Shown here piece by piece: positions 1 through 5,947 of a stretch of DNA of 6,030 bases. The position numbers and the translations under genes were made by a program. How positions within the stretch are numbered: the stretch's first letter is position 1; every line of letters starts with the position of its first letter. The notes beneath the pieces are model-generated. The model saw only the letters and a program-made list of their open reading frames with translations, made no database searches and was not told the DNA's origin. Origin of the DNA: Lachnospiraceae bacterium (GTDB lineage: Bacteria; Bacillota; Clostridia; Lachnospirales; Lachnospiraceae); the NCBI GenBank assembly GCA_009774235.1, contig VSNJ01000212.1, forward strand, positions 1 through 6,030. The letters run 5' to 3'.

Positions 1-115
1 GAACATATTTTTAAAAGAATATTATAATGTCTTTAAATTAAAATTTAAGAAGTATCTGTTATAATTTGTATAATGGATATTAATAAATAGAGATATATAT
101 GAAAATGAAATACTA

Positions 116-143
116 TTGCTTTCTCTGCTGGTTTTGATATAAT
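116..143 (+). promoter_or_regulatory. Predicted sigma-A promoter for the NADAR-like gene and probably the downstream amino-acid genes
   Basis: A perfect -10 hexamer TATAAT lies at 138-143. It is preceded by TG at 135-136 with one base between, which makes an extended -10 element. A weaker -35-like TTGCTT lies at 116-121, 16 bases upstream of the -10. Transcription would start near 150, leaving a leader of about 65 bases before the ATG at 215. This is the only convincing promoter seen upstream of the five collinear genes. The call rests on sequence match alone. Confidence 0.6.
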
Positions 144-182
144 AAAATGCATGGTTGTAAACCAGACCGCTTATAAATAATT

Positions 183-197
183 CCTGGCAATTCCAGG
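183..197 (+). promoter_or_regulatory. Small leader hairpin just upstream of the first ribosome binding site
   Basis: CCTGG (183-187) and CCAGG (193-197) form a 5-bp inverted repeat around a 5-base loop. It ends three bases before the GGAGGG ribosome binding site (201-206). CCAG at 162-165 could pair instead with CTGG at 184-187, so two mutually exclusive foldings are possible. It could be an operator half-site pair, an mRNA stability element or chance. It matches no known riboswitch that I recognise. Confidence 0.25.
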
Positions 198-214
198 GCA
201 GGAGGGATGATGAT

Positions 215-868
215 ATGGCAAACAGGCCAGTATTTGTGGTGTCACTGGATAATAAATTCTGTATCAGGGAAAATACAGATTTTGAATTTTTCAGTGGTTT
301 TTCAGATAAACAAAAAAAGAGGTGTATATGCAGCCTGCATAAAGAATATTTAAAAGCTAATAATGGAAAAAAGGTTTTAGAGATTTCTAGTAAATCAGAA
401 GACAAGCTTGGTGTAGATTTAAGCGCATTTAACCTTATGTTTAAGACAAAAAGTGGCAAAGAAGTTTCTGTTGAATCTGCATTCCAGGCTGGCAAAGTTT
501 TTGAAAATGGCGGACCATATACAGATTTATTAGATGTATCATCAAAAGCTGCTAAAAAAGATGAACGTTTAAAAAGCAGTGGCAGAATTATTTCATTCTG
601 TTTTGATGGCATAGAATTTGAAACAGAACCAAAGACATATTTTTATAACTGGTTGTACATAAATGCATTGCATTTGCATGAAAGCTATACAGAACATATG
701 CTTGGATATGATGCTTTTACGGATATTGAGTTTAACCCGCAGAAATCTATAAACTGCCAGGCAGAAGCTGCTGCGGTTTATGTTTCTTTAAGAAAACAGG
801 TTCTGCTGGAAGAAGCATTAAAAAACAAGGATAGTTTTAAAGAAATTGTATATATGCAGAATATGTGA
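215..868 (+). CDS. NADAR-type protein of the DarT1-associated antitoxin family (putative ADP-ribosyl-guanine hydrolase)
   Basis: This is a 217-residue soluble protein with no signal peptide or membrane segment. The start is set by GGAGGG at 201-206, eight bases before the ATG. I read it as the DUF6977/NADAR-like family found with DarT1 toxins. The N-terminal segment (1-60, including MANRPVFVV and LEISSKS) leads into a YbiA/NADAR-like core: LSAFNL (69-74), SVESAFQAGKVF (85-96, comparable to the SEHYFQAQKF segment of YbiA), SSKAAKKDER (109-118), FYNWLYINAL (143-152) and YDAFTDIEFNP followed by KSINCQA (165-183). Characterised NADAR antitoxins remove ADP-ribose from guanine in DNA and so reverse DarT1 damage; that activity here is inferred from family. 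No darT gene is visible in the 214 bases upstream, and ilvA follows after 35 bases without a terminator. The length is normal and the frame intact. Family recognition is from memory of motifs, so the name is less certain than the reality of the gene. Confidence 0.72.
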   Translation: MANRPVFVVSLDNKFCIRENTDFEFFSGFSDKQKKRCICSLHKEYLKANNGKKVLEISSKSEDKLGVDLSAFNLMFKTKSGKEVSVESAFQAGKVFENGGPYTDLLDVSSKAAKKDERLKSSGRIISFCFDGIEFETEPKTYFYNWLYINALHLHESYTEHMLGYDAFTDIEFNPQKSINCQAEAAAVYVSLRKQVLLEEALKNKDSFKEIVYMQNM

Positions 869-903
869 GTTAATAAATATTTGGAAAGGAGTTTTTTATA
901 ACA

Positions 904-2121
904 ATGATGACGTTGGATAAATTTGAGGAAGCCTCAGAAAAAGTTAAGGAAGTAGTGCTTCCCACTAATTTGATTTATAGTGAATATTTTTCTGCACAAA
1001 CAGGAAACAAAGTGTACCTTAAACCTGAAAATATGCAGTACACAGGTGCTTATAAGGTAAGGGGGGCTTATTATAAAATAAGTACCCTGCCAGAAGAAGA
1101 GAGGGAGAAGGGGCTTGTTACTGCTTCTGCCGGAAACCATGCCCAAGGCGTTGCATATGCTGCCAAATTATTTGGTGTGCCAGCAACTATTGTTATGCCA
1201 GAAGCAACACCGCTTCTTAAGGTAAACCGGACAAAAAGTTATGGGGCAGAAGTTGTACTTTATGGTTCTGTGTATGATGAAGCAAGCCAGTATGCGCTTA
1301 AGCTTGCAGAAGAAAAAGGTGCAACATTTGTCCATCCATTTAATGATGAAACAGTTGCAACAGGACAGGGGACTATTGCAATGGAAATATTTAAAGAACT
1401 TCCTACAGTAGACATAATACTTGTGCCTATTGGAGGAGGAGGGCTTGCCGCAGGTGTATCAACACTTGCCAAGCTGCTTAACCCTAATATACAGGTTATT
1501 GGTGTTGAGCCTGCTGGGGCAAGCTGTATGCAGGCATCCATTAATGCAGGGGAAGTAGTAACTCTTCCAAATGTTGAAACAATAGCAGATGGTACAGCAG
1601 TAAAAACACCAGGCAATGTTGTATTTCCATATATACAGCAGAATATTGATGAAATTATAACCGTAGAAGACAGTGAACTTATAGTGAATTTCCTTGATAT
1701 TATAGAAAACCATAAAATGATTGTTGAAAATTCAGGGCTTCTTACTGTAGCAGCATTAAAACATCTTAAATGTAAGAATAAAAGGGTAGTTTCTATACTT
1801 AGTGGCGGAAATATGGATATAATAACACTTTCTTCTGTTGTACAGCATGGGCTTATACGCAGGGGACGTGTATTTACAATAGCTGTGCTGCTTCCAGACA
1901 GGCCAGGTGAACTTGTAAGGGTGGCAAATGTTATTGCAGAAATGAATGGAAATATTATAAGGCTTGAGCATAACCAGTTTGTAAGCATTAACAGAAATTC
2001 AGCAGTTGAACTTACAATTACACTTGAAGCATTTGGGCATGAACATAAACAGCAGATAATTAATGCTTTACGTGAAAAGGGATATAACCCCAAATTAGAA
2101 AACCCTACAGGGATTTATTAA
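904..2121 (+). CDS. ilvA: Threonine ammonia-lyase (threonine deaminase), one-ACT-domain form
   Basis: This cytosolic PLP enzyme deaminates L-threonine to 2-oxobutyrate, the entry step to isoleucine, or a catabolic step when TdcB-like. The 405-residue length matches the class with one C-terminal ACT domain and is shorter than the roughly 514-residue E. coli IlvA. The fold-type II PLP domain spans about 1-320. The Schiff-base lysine is K51 in TGAYKVRGA, ASAGNHAQG (74-82) is the substrate loop, GGGGL (177-181) is the phosphate-binding loop, and SGGN (300-303) contacts the cofactor ring. The ACT domain (about 325-400, beginning FTIAVLLPDRPGEL) normally binds an amino-acid effector such as isoleucine or valine. 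GGAAAGGAG at 883-891 precedes the start; ATG at 904 and ATG at 907 are both possible. It lies 35 bases after the NADAR-like gene and 42 before hisZ, with no terminator on either side. Biosynthetic versus catabolic use cannot be settled from sequence; the his neighbours favour biosynthesis. Confidence 0.95.
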   Translation: MMTLDKFEEASEKVKEVVLPTNLIYSEYFSAQTGNKVYLKPENMQYTGAYKVRGAYYKISTLPEEEREKGLVTASAGNHAQGVAYAAKLFGVPATIVMPEATPLLKVNRTKSYGAEVVLYGSVYDEASQYALKLAEEKGATFVHPFNDETVATGQGTIAMEIFKELPTVDIILVPIGGGGLAAGVSTLAKLLNPNIQVIGVEPAGASCMQASINAGEVVTLPNVETIADGTAVKTPGNVVFPYIQQNIDEIITVEDSELIVNFLDIIENHKMIVENSGLLTVAALKHLKCKNKRVVSILSGGNMDIITLSSVVQHGLIRRGRVFTIAVLLPDRPGELVRVANVIAEMNGNIIRLEHNQFVSINRNSAVELTITLEAFGHEHKQQIINALREKGYNPKLENPTGIY

Positions 2122-2163
2122 TATTTTATAGGGAAATGTTATTAAAGAGAGGAAACGGTACAG

Positions 2164-3420
2164 ATGGGACAAGATAGATATATGGAATGGGACAGCAGTG
2201 GAGGCGGGCTTCTTCACACTCCTGGAGGTGTAAAAGATACTTATGGGGTTTTGTGTGCAAATAAGCTTAAAGTACAGGATGCTGTGCATAATGTACTCCG
2301 TTCATATGGTTTCAGGGATATACAGACACCTGCATTTGAGTATTTTGATATATTTAGTAAGGAAAGAGGGACAGTTGCATCTAAGGAGATGTTTAAGTTC
2401 TTTGACAGGGGAAATAATACCCTGGTTTTAAGGCCTGATATGACACCTCCTATTGCAAGGTGTGTTGCAAAATATTATAAAGATGAACATATGCAGCTGC
2501 GTTTATGCTATATTGGAAATACATTTGTTAATACAGATAAATATAAAGGCAAGCTGCAGGAGGTTACGCAGGCAGGTGCGGAGCTTTTTAATGATGGCAG
2601 TTCAGATGCAGATGCAGAGATGGTAGCACTTACTGCTGAATGTCTCTTAAAAAGCGGACTTAAAGAATTCCAGATTGAAGCAGGGCATGCAGGTTTCTTT
2701 AATGGTCTTGCAGAAGAAGCAGGATTTTCAGAAAAAGATACAGCAAAGCTTAGAAGCCTTATTGAAAGTAAAAATTTCTTTGGCGTAGAAGATTTGCTTG
2801 ATAACCTTACAGTTTCAAAAGAACTTAAAGAAATCTTTTTAAAACTTCCAGATATGCTTAATAATCTTGATGAAGCAATAGACTTTGTTAAAGCACGTTC
2901 AAAAAGTGAAATGGTATATAAAGCAATGGAACGTCTTAAAAAGCTTGAAAGTATTATACAGTCTTATGGATTTGGGGATTATGTCACAATAGATTTAAGC
3001 ATGTTAAGCAATTATAATTATTATACTGGTGTAATTTTCAGGGCATATACTTATGGCAATGGTGAGGCGGTTGCAACAGGAGGGCGTTATGACGGGCTTG
3101 TAAGCCAGTTTGGCAAGGAAGCACCTGCAATAGGCCTGGCAATAGTAATAGACCAGCTTATGACAGCATTGTCACGCCAGAAACTGCTTGGCACAGATAT
3201 TGTACAAGGCATAATTATACTTTATCCGCAGTCTTTAAGGGATGTGGCGCTTAAAAATGCAGAAGAGATGCGTGGTAAAGGCAAAATTGTACAGCTTGTA
3301 CGCAAATCTTCTTCTGTCCCATTAGAAGAATATAAAGAATATGCAAAACGTATGGGAATTGAAAGAATATTATACCTTAAATCAGAGGATGAAACTGAAG
3401 ACTGGGGGATATTAATATGA
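2164..3420 (+). CDS. hisZ: ATP phosphoribosyltransferase regulatory subunit HisZ
   Basis: HisZ is a catalytically inactive paralogue of histidyl-tRNA synthetase. It assembles with short-form HisG into the hetero-octameric ATP phosphoribosyltransferase and provides histidine feedback control. The class II synthetase-like core is clear: LLHTPGGVKDTYG near the N-terminus (16-28), motif-2-like LVLRPDMTPPIAR (87-99), LQEVTQAGAELF (131-142), the HisRS-like YYTGVIF (286-292) and GGRYDGLVSQFG (306-317). A small C-terminal domain starts near 345. At 418 residues it is of usual HisZ size. HisRS itself would normally have a full anticodon-binding domain, and the immediate hisG neighbour argues for HisZ. 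The start is supported by AGAGAGG at 2146-2152, 11 bases before the ATG; the next ATG (2182) lacks a ribosome binding site. Its last four bases, ATGA, are shared with the hisG start, implying translational coupling. Confidence 0.94.
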   Translation: MGQDRYMEWDSSGGGLLHTPGGVKDTYGVLCANKLKVQDAVHNVLRSYGFRDIQTPAFEYFDIFSKERGTVASKEMFKFFDRGNNTLVLRPDMTPPIARCVAKYYKDEHMQLRLCYIGNTFVNTDKYKGKLQEVTQAGAELFNDGSSDADAEMVALTAECLLKSGLKEFQIEAGHAGFFNGLAEEAGFSEKDTAKLRSLIESKNFFGVEDLLDNLTVSKELKEIFLKLPDMLNNLDEAIDFVKARSKSEMVYKAMERLKKLESIIQSYGFGDYVTIDLSMLSNYNYYTGVIFRAYTYGNGEAVATGGRYDGLVSQFGKEAPAIGLAIVIDQLMTALSRQKLLGTDIVQGIIILYPQSLRDVALKNAEEMRGKGKIVQLVRKSSSVPLEEYKEYAKRMGIERILYLKSEDETEDWGILI

Positions 3421-4058
3421 GATATATAACATTTGCGCTTGCAAAGGGAAGACTTGCAAAACATACTCTTGGGCTTTTAGAAAAGATTGGCATAACATGT
3501 GAGGAAATGAAGGACGAAAAGACAAGGAAACTTATATTTACAAATGAGGAACTTGGCTATAAGTTCTTTTTGTCAAAGGCAACAGATGTACCAACTTATG
3601 TAGAACTTGGTGCTGCTGATATTGGTGTGGTTGGCAGGGATACAATTATTGAAGAAGGAAGAAAACTTTATGAAGTGCTTGACCTGGGCTTTGGAAAGTG
3701 CCGTATGTGTGTAGCAGGTCCTGCAAGTGCAAGGAAACAGTTAAATGATGGTTCACTTATAAGGGTTGCAAGTAAATATCCAGGCATAGCAAAAGATTAT
3801 TTCTATAACTGTAAACACCAGACAGCAGAGATAATTAAACTTAATGGTTCAGTTGAGCTTGCACCTATAGTAGGGCTTTCAGAGGTTATAGTTGATATTG
3901 TGGAAACAGGCTCTACCCTTAAGGAAAACGGGCTTGAAGTTTTAGAAGAAATATGTCCACTTTCTGCACGTGTTGTAGTTAATGAAGTGAGCATGAAGAT
4001 GCAGCATGAGCGCATAACAAAACTTATACATGATTTAAAACAGGTAATAACAGAGTAG
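3417..4058 (+). CDS. hisG: ATP phosphoribosyltransferase catalytic subunit, short form
   Basis: HisG catalyses the committed step of histidine synthesis, joining PRPP and ATP to give phosphoribosyl-ATP and pyrophosphate. At 213 residues it is the short form, which lacks the C-terminal regulatory domain of the roughly 300-residue form and therefore needs HisZ, encoded directly upstream. Visible motifs are FALAKGRL (6-13), ELGAADIGVVGRD (63-75), ASKYPGIAKDYF (118-129) and the PRPP-binding loop DIVETGSTLKENGL (160-173). The ATG lies inside the hisZ end (ATGA overlap), with GGGGGA at 3404-3409 as ribosome binding site, so coupled translation and fixed HisZ:HisG stoichiometry are likely. hisD follows after a 25-base gap. 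All expected motifs are present and the frame is intact. Confidence 0.96.
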   Translation: MRYITFALAKGRLAKHTLGLLEKIGITCEEMKDEKTRKLIFTNEELGYKFFLSKATDVPTYVELGAADIGVVGRDTIIEEGRKLYEVLDLGFGKCRMCVAGPASARKQLNDGSLIRVASKYPGIAKDYFYNCKHQTAEIIKLNGSVELAPIVGLSEVIVDIVETGSTLKENGLEVLEEICPLSARVVVNEVSMKMQHERITKLIHDLKQVITE

Positions 4059-4066
4059 TTATATAT

Positions 4067-4078
4067 AAGGAATGAGGT
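4067..4078 (+). promoter_or_regulatory. Ribosome binding site that decides the hisD start
   Basis: AAGG (4067-4070) and GAGGT (4074-4078) lie just ahead of three in-frame ATGs at 4072, 4084 and 4090. GAGGT stands five bases before the ATG at 4084, a good spacing. The ATG at 4072 begins inside this purine-rich stretch, only one base after AAGG, which is too close. This favours 4084 as the start of hisD, giving an N-terminus MGMKIVKL. Confidence 0.55.
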
Positions 4079-4083
4079 TAAGT

Positions 4084-5379
4084 ATGGGAATGAAGATTGT
4101 TAAACTTACAGAAAATGAGCGTAATAATATTTTGGAGAACCTTTTAAAGAGAAGCCCTGGGCAGTATGTGGAATATGAGAATACAGTCAGGGAAATCCTT
4201 GATAATATAAGGGAAAGAAAAGACGAAGCATTATTTGCATATACAGAGAAATTTGATGGTGTAAAAATTAATGCTGGAAATATAAAAGTTACTAAGGAAG
4301 AGATTGAAGAAGCTTATAAAGCAGTTGACCCTGGTATGGTAGATATTATCAGGAAATCACTGGCTAACATATATGAGTACCATAAAAAGCAGGTACGCCA
4401 AAGCTGGTTTGACAGCAAGCCAGATGGTACTATACTTGGACAGAAAGTTACCCCGCTTTCAAGGGCTGGTGTATATGTGCCAGGCGGCAAAGCTGCATAT
4501 CCATCTTCTGTACTTATGAATATCGTGCCTGCCAAAGTTGCAGGTGTTGAAGAAGTAATTATGGTAACTCCTCCAGGAAAAGATGGAAAAGTTTACCCTA
4601 TGACACTTGTTGCTGCCAATGAAGCAGGCGCAGATACAATATATAAAGCTGGTGGTGCACAGGCCATAGGTGCGCTTGCATTTGGAACAGAGAGTATTAA
4701 GAAAGTTGATAAAATAACAGGTCCTGGAAATATATTTGTGGCACTTGCCAAAAAAGCAGTATATGGGCATGTAAGTATTGATTCTATAGCAGGTCCTAGT
4801 GAAATACTGGTTATAGCTGATGAAACAGCTAATCCACGCTATGTAGCAGCAGATTTACTGTCACAGGCAGAACATGATGAAATGGCTTCTGCTATTCTTA
4901 TAACAACCAGTGAAGAACTTGCAAAGAAAGTTTCTGATGAAACAGATGGTTTCCTTAAAGAACTTTCAAGAAGTGAAATTATAAAGAAATCTTTGGATTC
5001 TTATGGTTATATACTTATTGCAAAAGATATGCAGGAAGCAGTGGATACAGCTAATGAAATTGCTTCGGAGCATCTTGAAATTGTTACAAAGAATCCTTTT
5101 GATATAATGACAAAAATAAAAAATGCAGGTGCAATATTCCTTGGGGAATACAGCAGTGAACCACTAGGAGACTATTTTGCAGGACCAAACCATGTACTTC
5201 CAACAAATGGCACAGCAAAATTCTTCTCCCCATTGTCAGTTGATGATTTTATAAAGAAATCAAGTATAATTTCATATTCAAAAGAAGCACTTGGAAATAT
5301 ACATAAAGATATTGAGAAATTTGCGGAATCTGAGCAGCTTACAGCACATGCAAATTCAATAGCAGTAAGGTTTGAATAA
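4084..5379 (+). CDS. hisD: Histidinol dehydrogenase
   Basis: HisD oxidises L-histidinol to L-histidine in two NAD+-dependent, zinc-requiring steps and acts as a cytosolic homodimer. At 431 residues from the preferred start (435 from the ATG at 4072) it matches E. coli HisD (434). Counting from 4084, the family signature IDSIAGPSE is at about 232-240. The zinc ligands fit Q261 and H264 (SQAEHD), D363 (GDYFAGPNHVLPT) and H422 (TAHANS). The catalytic pair is E329-H330 (ASEHLEIV). The nucleotide-binding region includes VYVPGGKAAYPSSVLMN near 130-146. No key residue is missing. It lies 25 bases after hisG and is the last gene before a strong hairpin at 5438-5473. hisB or hisC often follows in related operons but is not found here. 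Confidence 0.96.
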   Translation: MGMKIVKLTENERNNILENLLKRSPGQYVEYENTVREILDNIRERKDEALFAYTEKFDGVKINAGNIKVTKEEIEEAYKAVDPGMVDIIRKSLANIYEYHKKQVRQSWFDSKPDGTILGQKVTPLSRAGVYVPGGKAAYPSSVLMNIVPAKVAGVEEVIMVTPPGKDGKVYPMTLVAANEAGADTIYKAGGAQAIGALAFGTESIKKVDKITGPGNIFVALAKKAVYGHVSIDSIAGPSEILVIADETANPRYVAADLLSQAEHDEMASAILITTSEELAKKVSDETDGFLKELSRSEIIKKSLDSYGYILIAKDMQEAVDTANEIASEHLEIVTKNPFDIMTKIKNAGAIFLGEYSSEPLGDYFAGPNHVLPTNGTAKFFSPLSVDDFIKKSSIISYSKEALGNIHKDIEKFAESEQLTAHANSIAVRFE

Positions 5380-5437
5380 AAAATTAACACAAGTATGCTA
5401 TTTTTTTAGTATTACAGTAGTTTTATAGTAAACAAAT

Positions 5438-5473
5438 AATGCCAGCTGCCTGGTTTTTGTGGCGGCTGGCATT
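5438..5473 (+). terminator. Predicted transcription terminator hairpin of the ilvA-hisZGD block
   Basis: A 13-bp stem pairs 5438-5450 (AATGCCAGCTGCC) with 5461-5473 (GGCGGCTGGCATT) around a 10-base loop. There is one T-G wobble (5447/5464) and no mismatch. It lies 58 bases after the hisD stop. The bases that follow (TATATAAAA) are a poor U-tract, so termination may be imperfect and read-through into the RelE remnant is possible. The stability and placement make a terminator, or a 3'-end stabiliser, the best reading. Confidence 0.7.
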
Positions 5474-5779
5474 TATATAAAAGAGAAAATATTGTCAAAA
5501 GGGTATAAGGAAAAAGAAAAATAAGGAGTAATAATTTATTATGGAAATAAGGTATGATAAAGCAGCTGTAAAATTTCTAAAAGAGCTTCCACTAAAATTA
5601 AGGACTTTAATCAGAGAAGCAATAAAAGGATTAACACAAAAACCTCCAAAAGGCGATATAAAGACATTACAAGGATATAAAGATGACAGGCAACGGCTCA
5701 GGGTTGGAAATACCGTATCATTTACCGTTACACAATGGATTGGGAAATAGAGATTTTGGTTGTTATTGGGCAAATAGCA

Positions 5780-5799
5780 AATGCCTGTAAGCAGGCATT
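5780..5799. repeat. Perfect 8-bp hairpin in the tail of the RelE remnant
   Basis: AATGCCTG (5780-5787) and CAGGCATT (5792-5799) pair perfectly around the loop TAAG. The stem can extend by two pairs (5777-5778 with 5800-5801) past one bulged A. No T-run follows on the + strand and only a broken one (TTTGCTATTT) on the minus strand, so a terminator role is weak in either direction. The stem ends resemble those of the 5438-5473 hairpin. Confidence 0.5.
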
Positions 5800-5818
5800 G
5801 CGGATTGCGGATATCCGC
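5800..5818. repeat. Tandem GCGGAT repeat ending in a perfect 12-bp palindrome
   Basis: GCGGATT (5800-5806) is followed directly by GCGGAT (5807-5812) and then ATCCGC (5813-5818). Positions 5807-5818 form the perfect palindrome GCGGATATCCGC. ATCCGC can alternatively pair with the first GCGGAT copy (5800-5805) around a 7-base loop. The local G+C is clearly above the surrounding AT-rich DNA. This could be a protein-binding site, part of an interspersed repeat or a second hairpin of a terminator region. Confidence 0.45.
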
Positions 5819-5882
5819 TTGGCTTTTCTGGTTCTGTTCCTAATTAGAAGGGCATAACTTTGCACCTTTTCTTTCAGGGTTT

Positions 5883-5888
5883 ATTATA
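5883..5888 (-). promoter_or_regulatory. Possible minus-strand extended -10 promoter facing the RelE remnant
   Basis: On the minus strand the sequence reads TGGTATAAT, a perfect -10 hexamer (5888 down to 5883) with the extended TGn element. No -35 of quality is seen at the usual distance. Transcription would begin near 5876 and run antisense into the palindrome, the hairpin and the 3' part of the RelE remnant. No convincing reading frame lies just downstream on that strand; the first ATG, at 5856-5854, gives only MPF before a stop. Confidence 0.25.
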
Positions 5889-5947
5889 CCATATTTATCT
5901 GCCTTGGCGTGTTTTAATGTAATTTTTGTTTATATGTTTATACAAGG

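Larger units (their letters stand above)
5541..5857 (+). pseudogene. Frameshifted RelE/ParE-family toxin gene (type II toxin-antitoxin remnant)
   Basis: The intact frame from ATG 5541 (AAGGAG at 5523-5528) stops at 5750 after 69 residues. The first 56 residues look like a RelE/ParE-type ribonuclease or gyrase toxin: MEIRYDKAAVKFLKELP, then GDIKTLQGYKDDRQRLRVG. The next residues (NTVSFTVTQ) do not fit. Reading on from 5708 in the -1 frame gives KYRIIYRYTMDWEIEILVV, the expected core strands, so one A seems lost from the GGAAATACC stretch (5706-5714). The shifted frame runs to TAA at 5855-5857, but similarity fades after about 5775 and the tail crosses two hairpins, so the true C-terminus is probably also altered. 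No slippery heptamer is in the right phase, making programmed frameshifting unlikely. No antitoxin is found on either side in the window. If the 69-residue product is made, it lacks the C-terminal strands and is probably inactive. A sequencing error is the alternative. Confidence 0.7.

Noticed and set aside
2..64. Plus-strand frame open from the left edge to TAA at 62-64 (20 codons, Lys/Leu/Phe/Tyr-rich), possibly the end of an upstream gene
   Set aside because: Too short and too AT-driven in composition to separate from chance; no recognisable motif, and DarT C-termini could not be matched.
99..137. Short frame MKMKYYCFLCWF as a leader peptide
   Set aside because: It overlaps the predicted -35/-10 promoter elements and has no ribosome binding site, so it would not lie on the main transcript.
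22..612. Long minus-strand open frame (196 codons) opposite the NADAR-like gene
   Set aside because: It is antisense to a well-supported gene with a good ribosome binding site, and its Ser/Leu/Phe-rich composition is typical of a shadow frame.
869..903. Separate promoter for ilvA (TTGTAT at 846-851, TTAATA at 870-875)
   Set aside because: Both hexamers are poor, the spacing is 18, and the start site would fall on the ribosome binding site, giving an almost leaderless message.
1260..2093. 277-codon minus-strand open frame opposite ilvA
   Set aside because: A shadow of the ilvA coding strand; Ser/Thr/Ile-rich with no family resemblance, while the + strand carries complete PLP and ACT motifs.
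2103..2131. CCCTACAGGG at the end of ilvA as a terminator or operator
   Set aside because: The inverted repeat has 4-bp arms with a 2-base loop, which cannot form a stable hairpin, and no T-run follows.
5706..5714. Programmed -1 ribosomal frameshift in the RelE-like gene
   Set aside because: No X-XXY-YYZ slippery heptamer is in phase at the junction, and RelE toxins are not known to use frameshifting; a one-base deletion is simpler.
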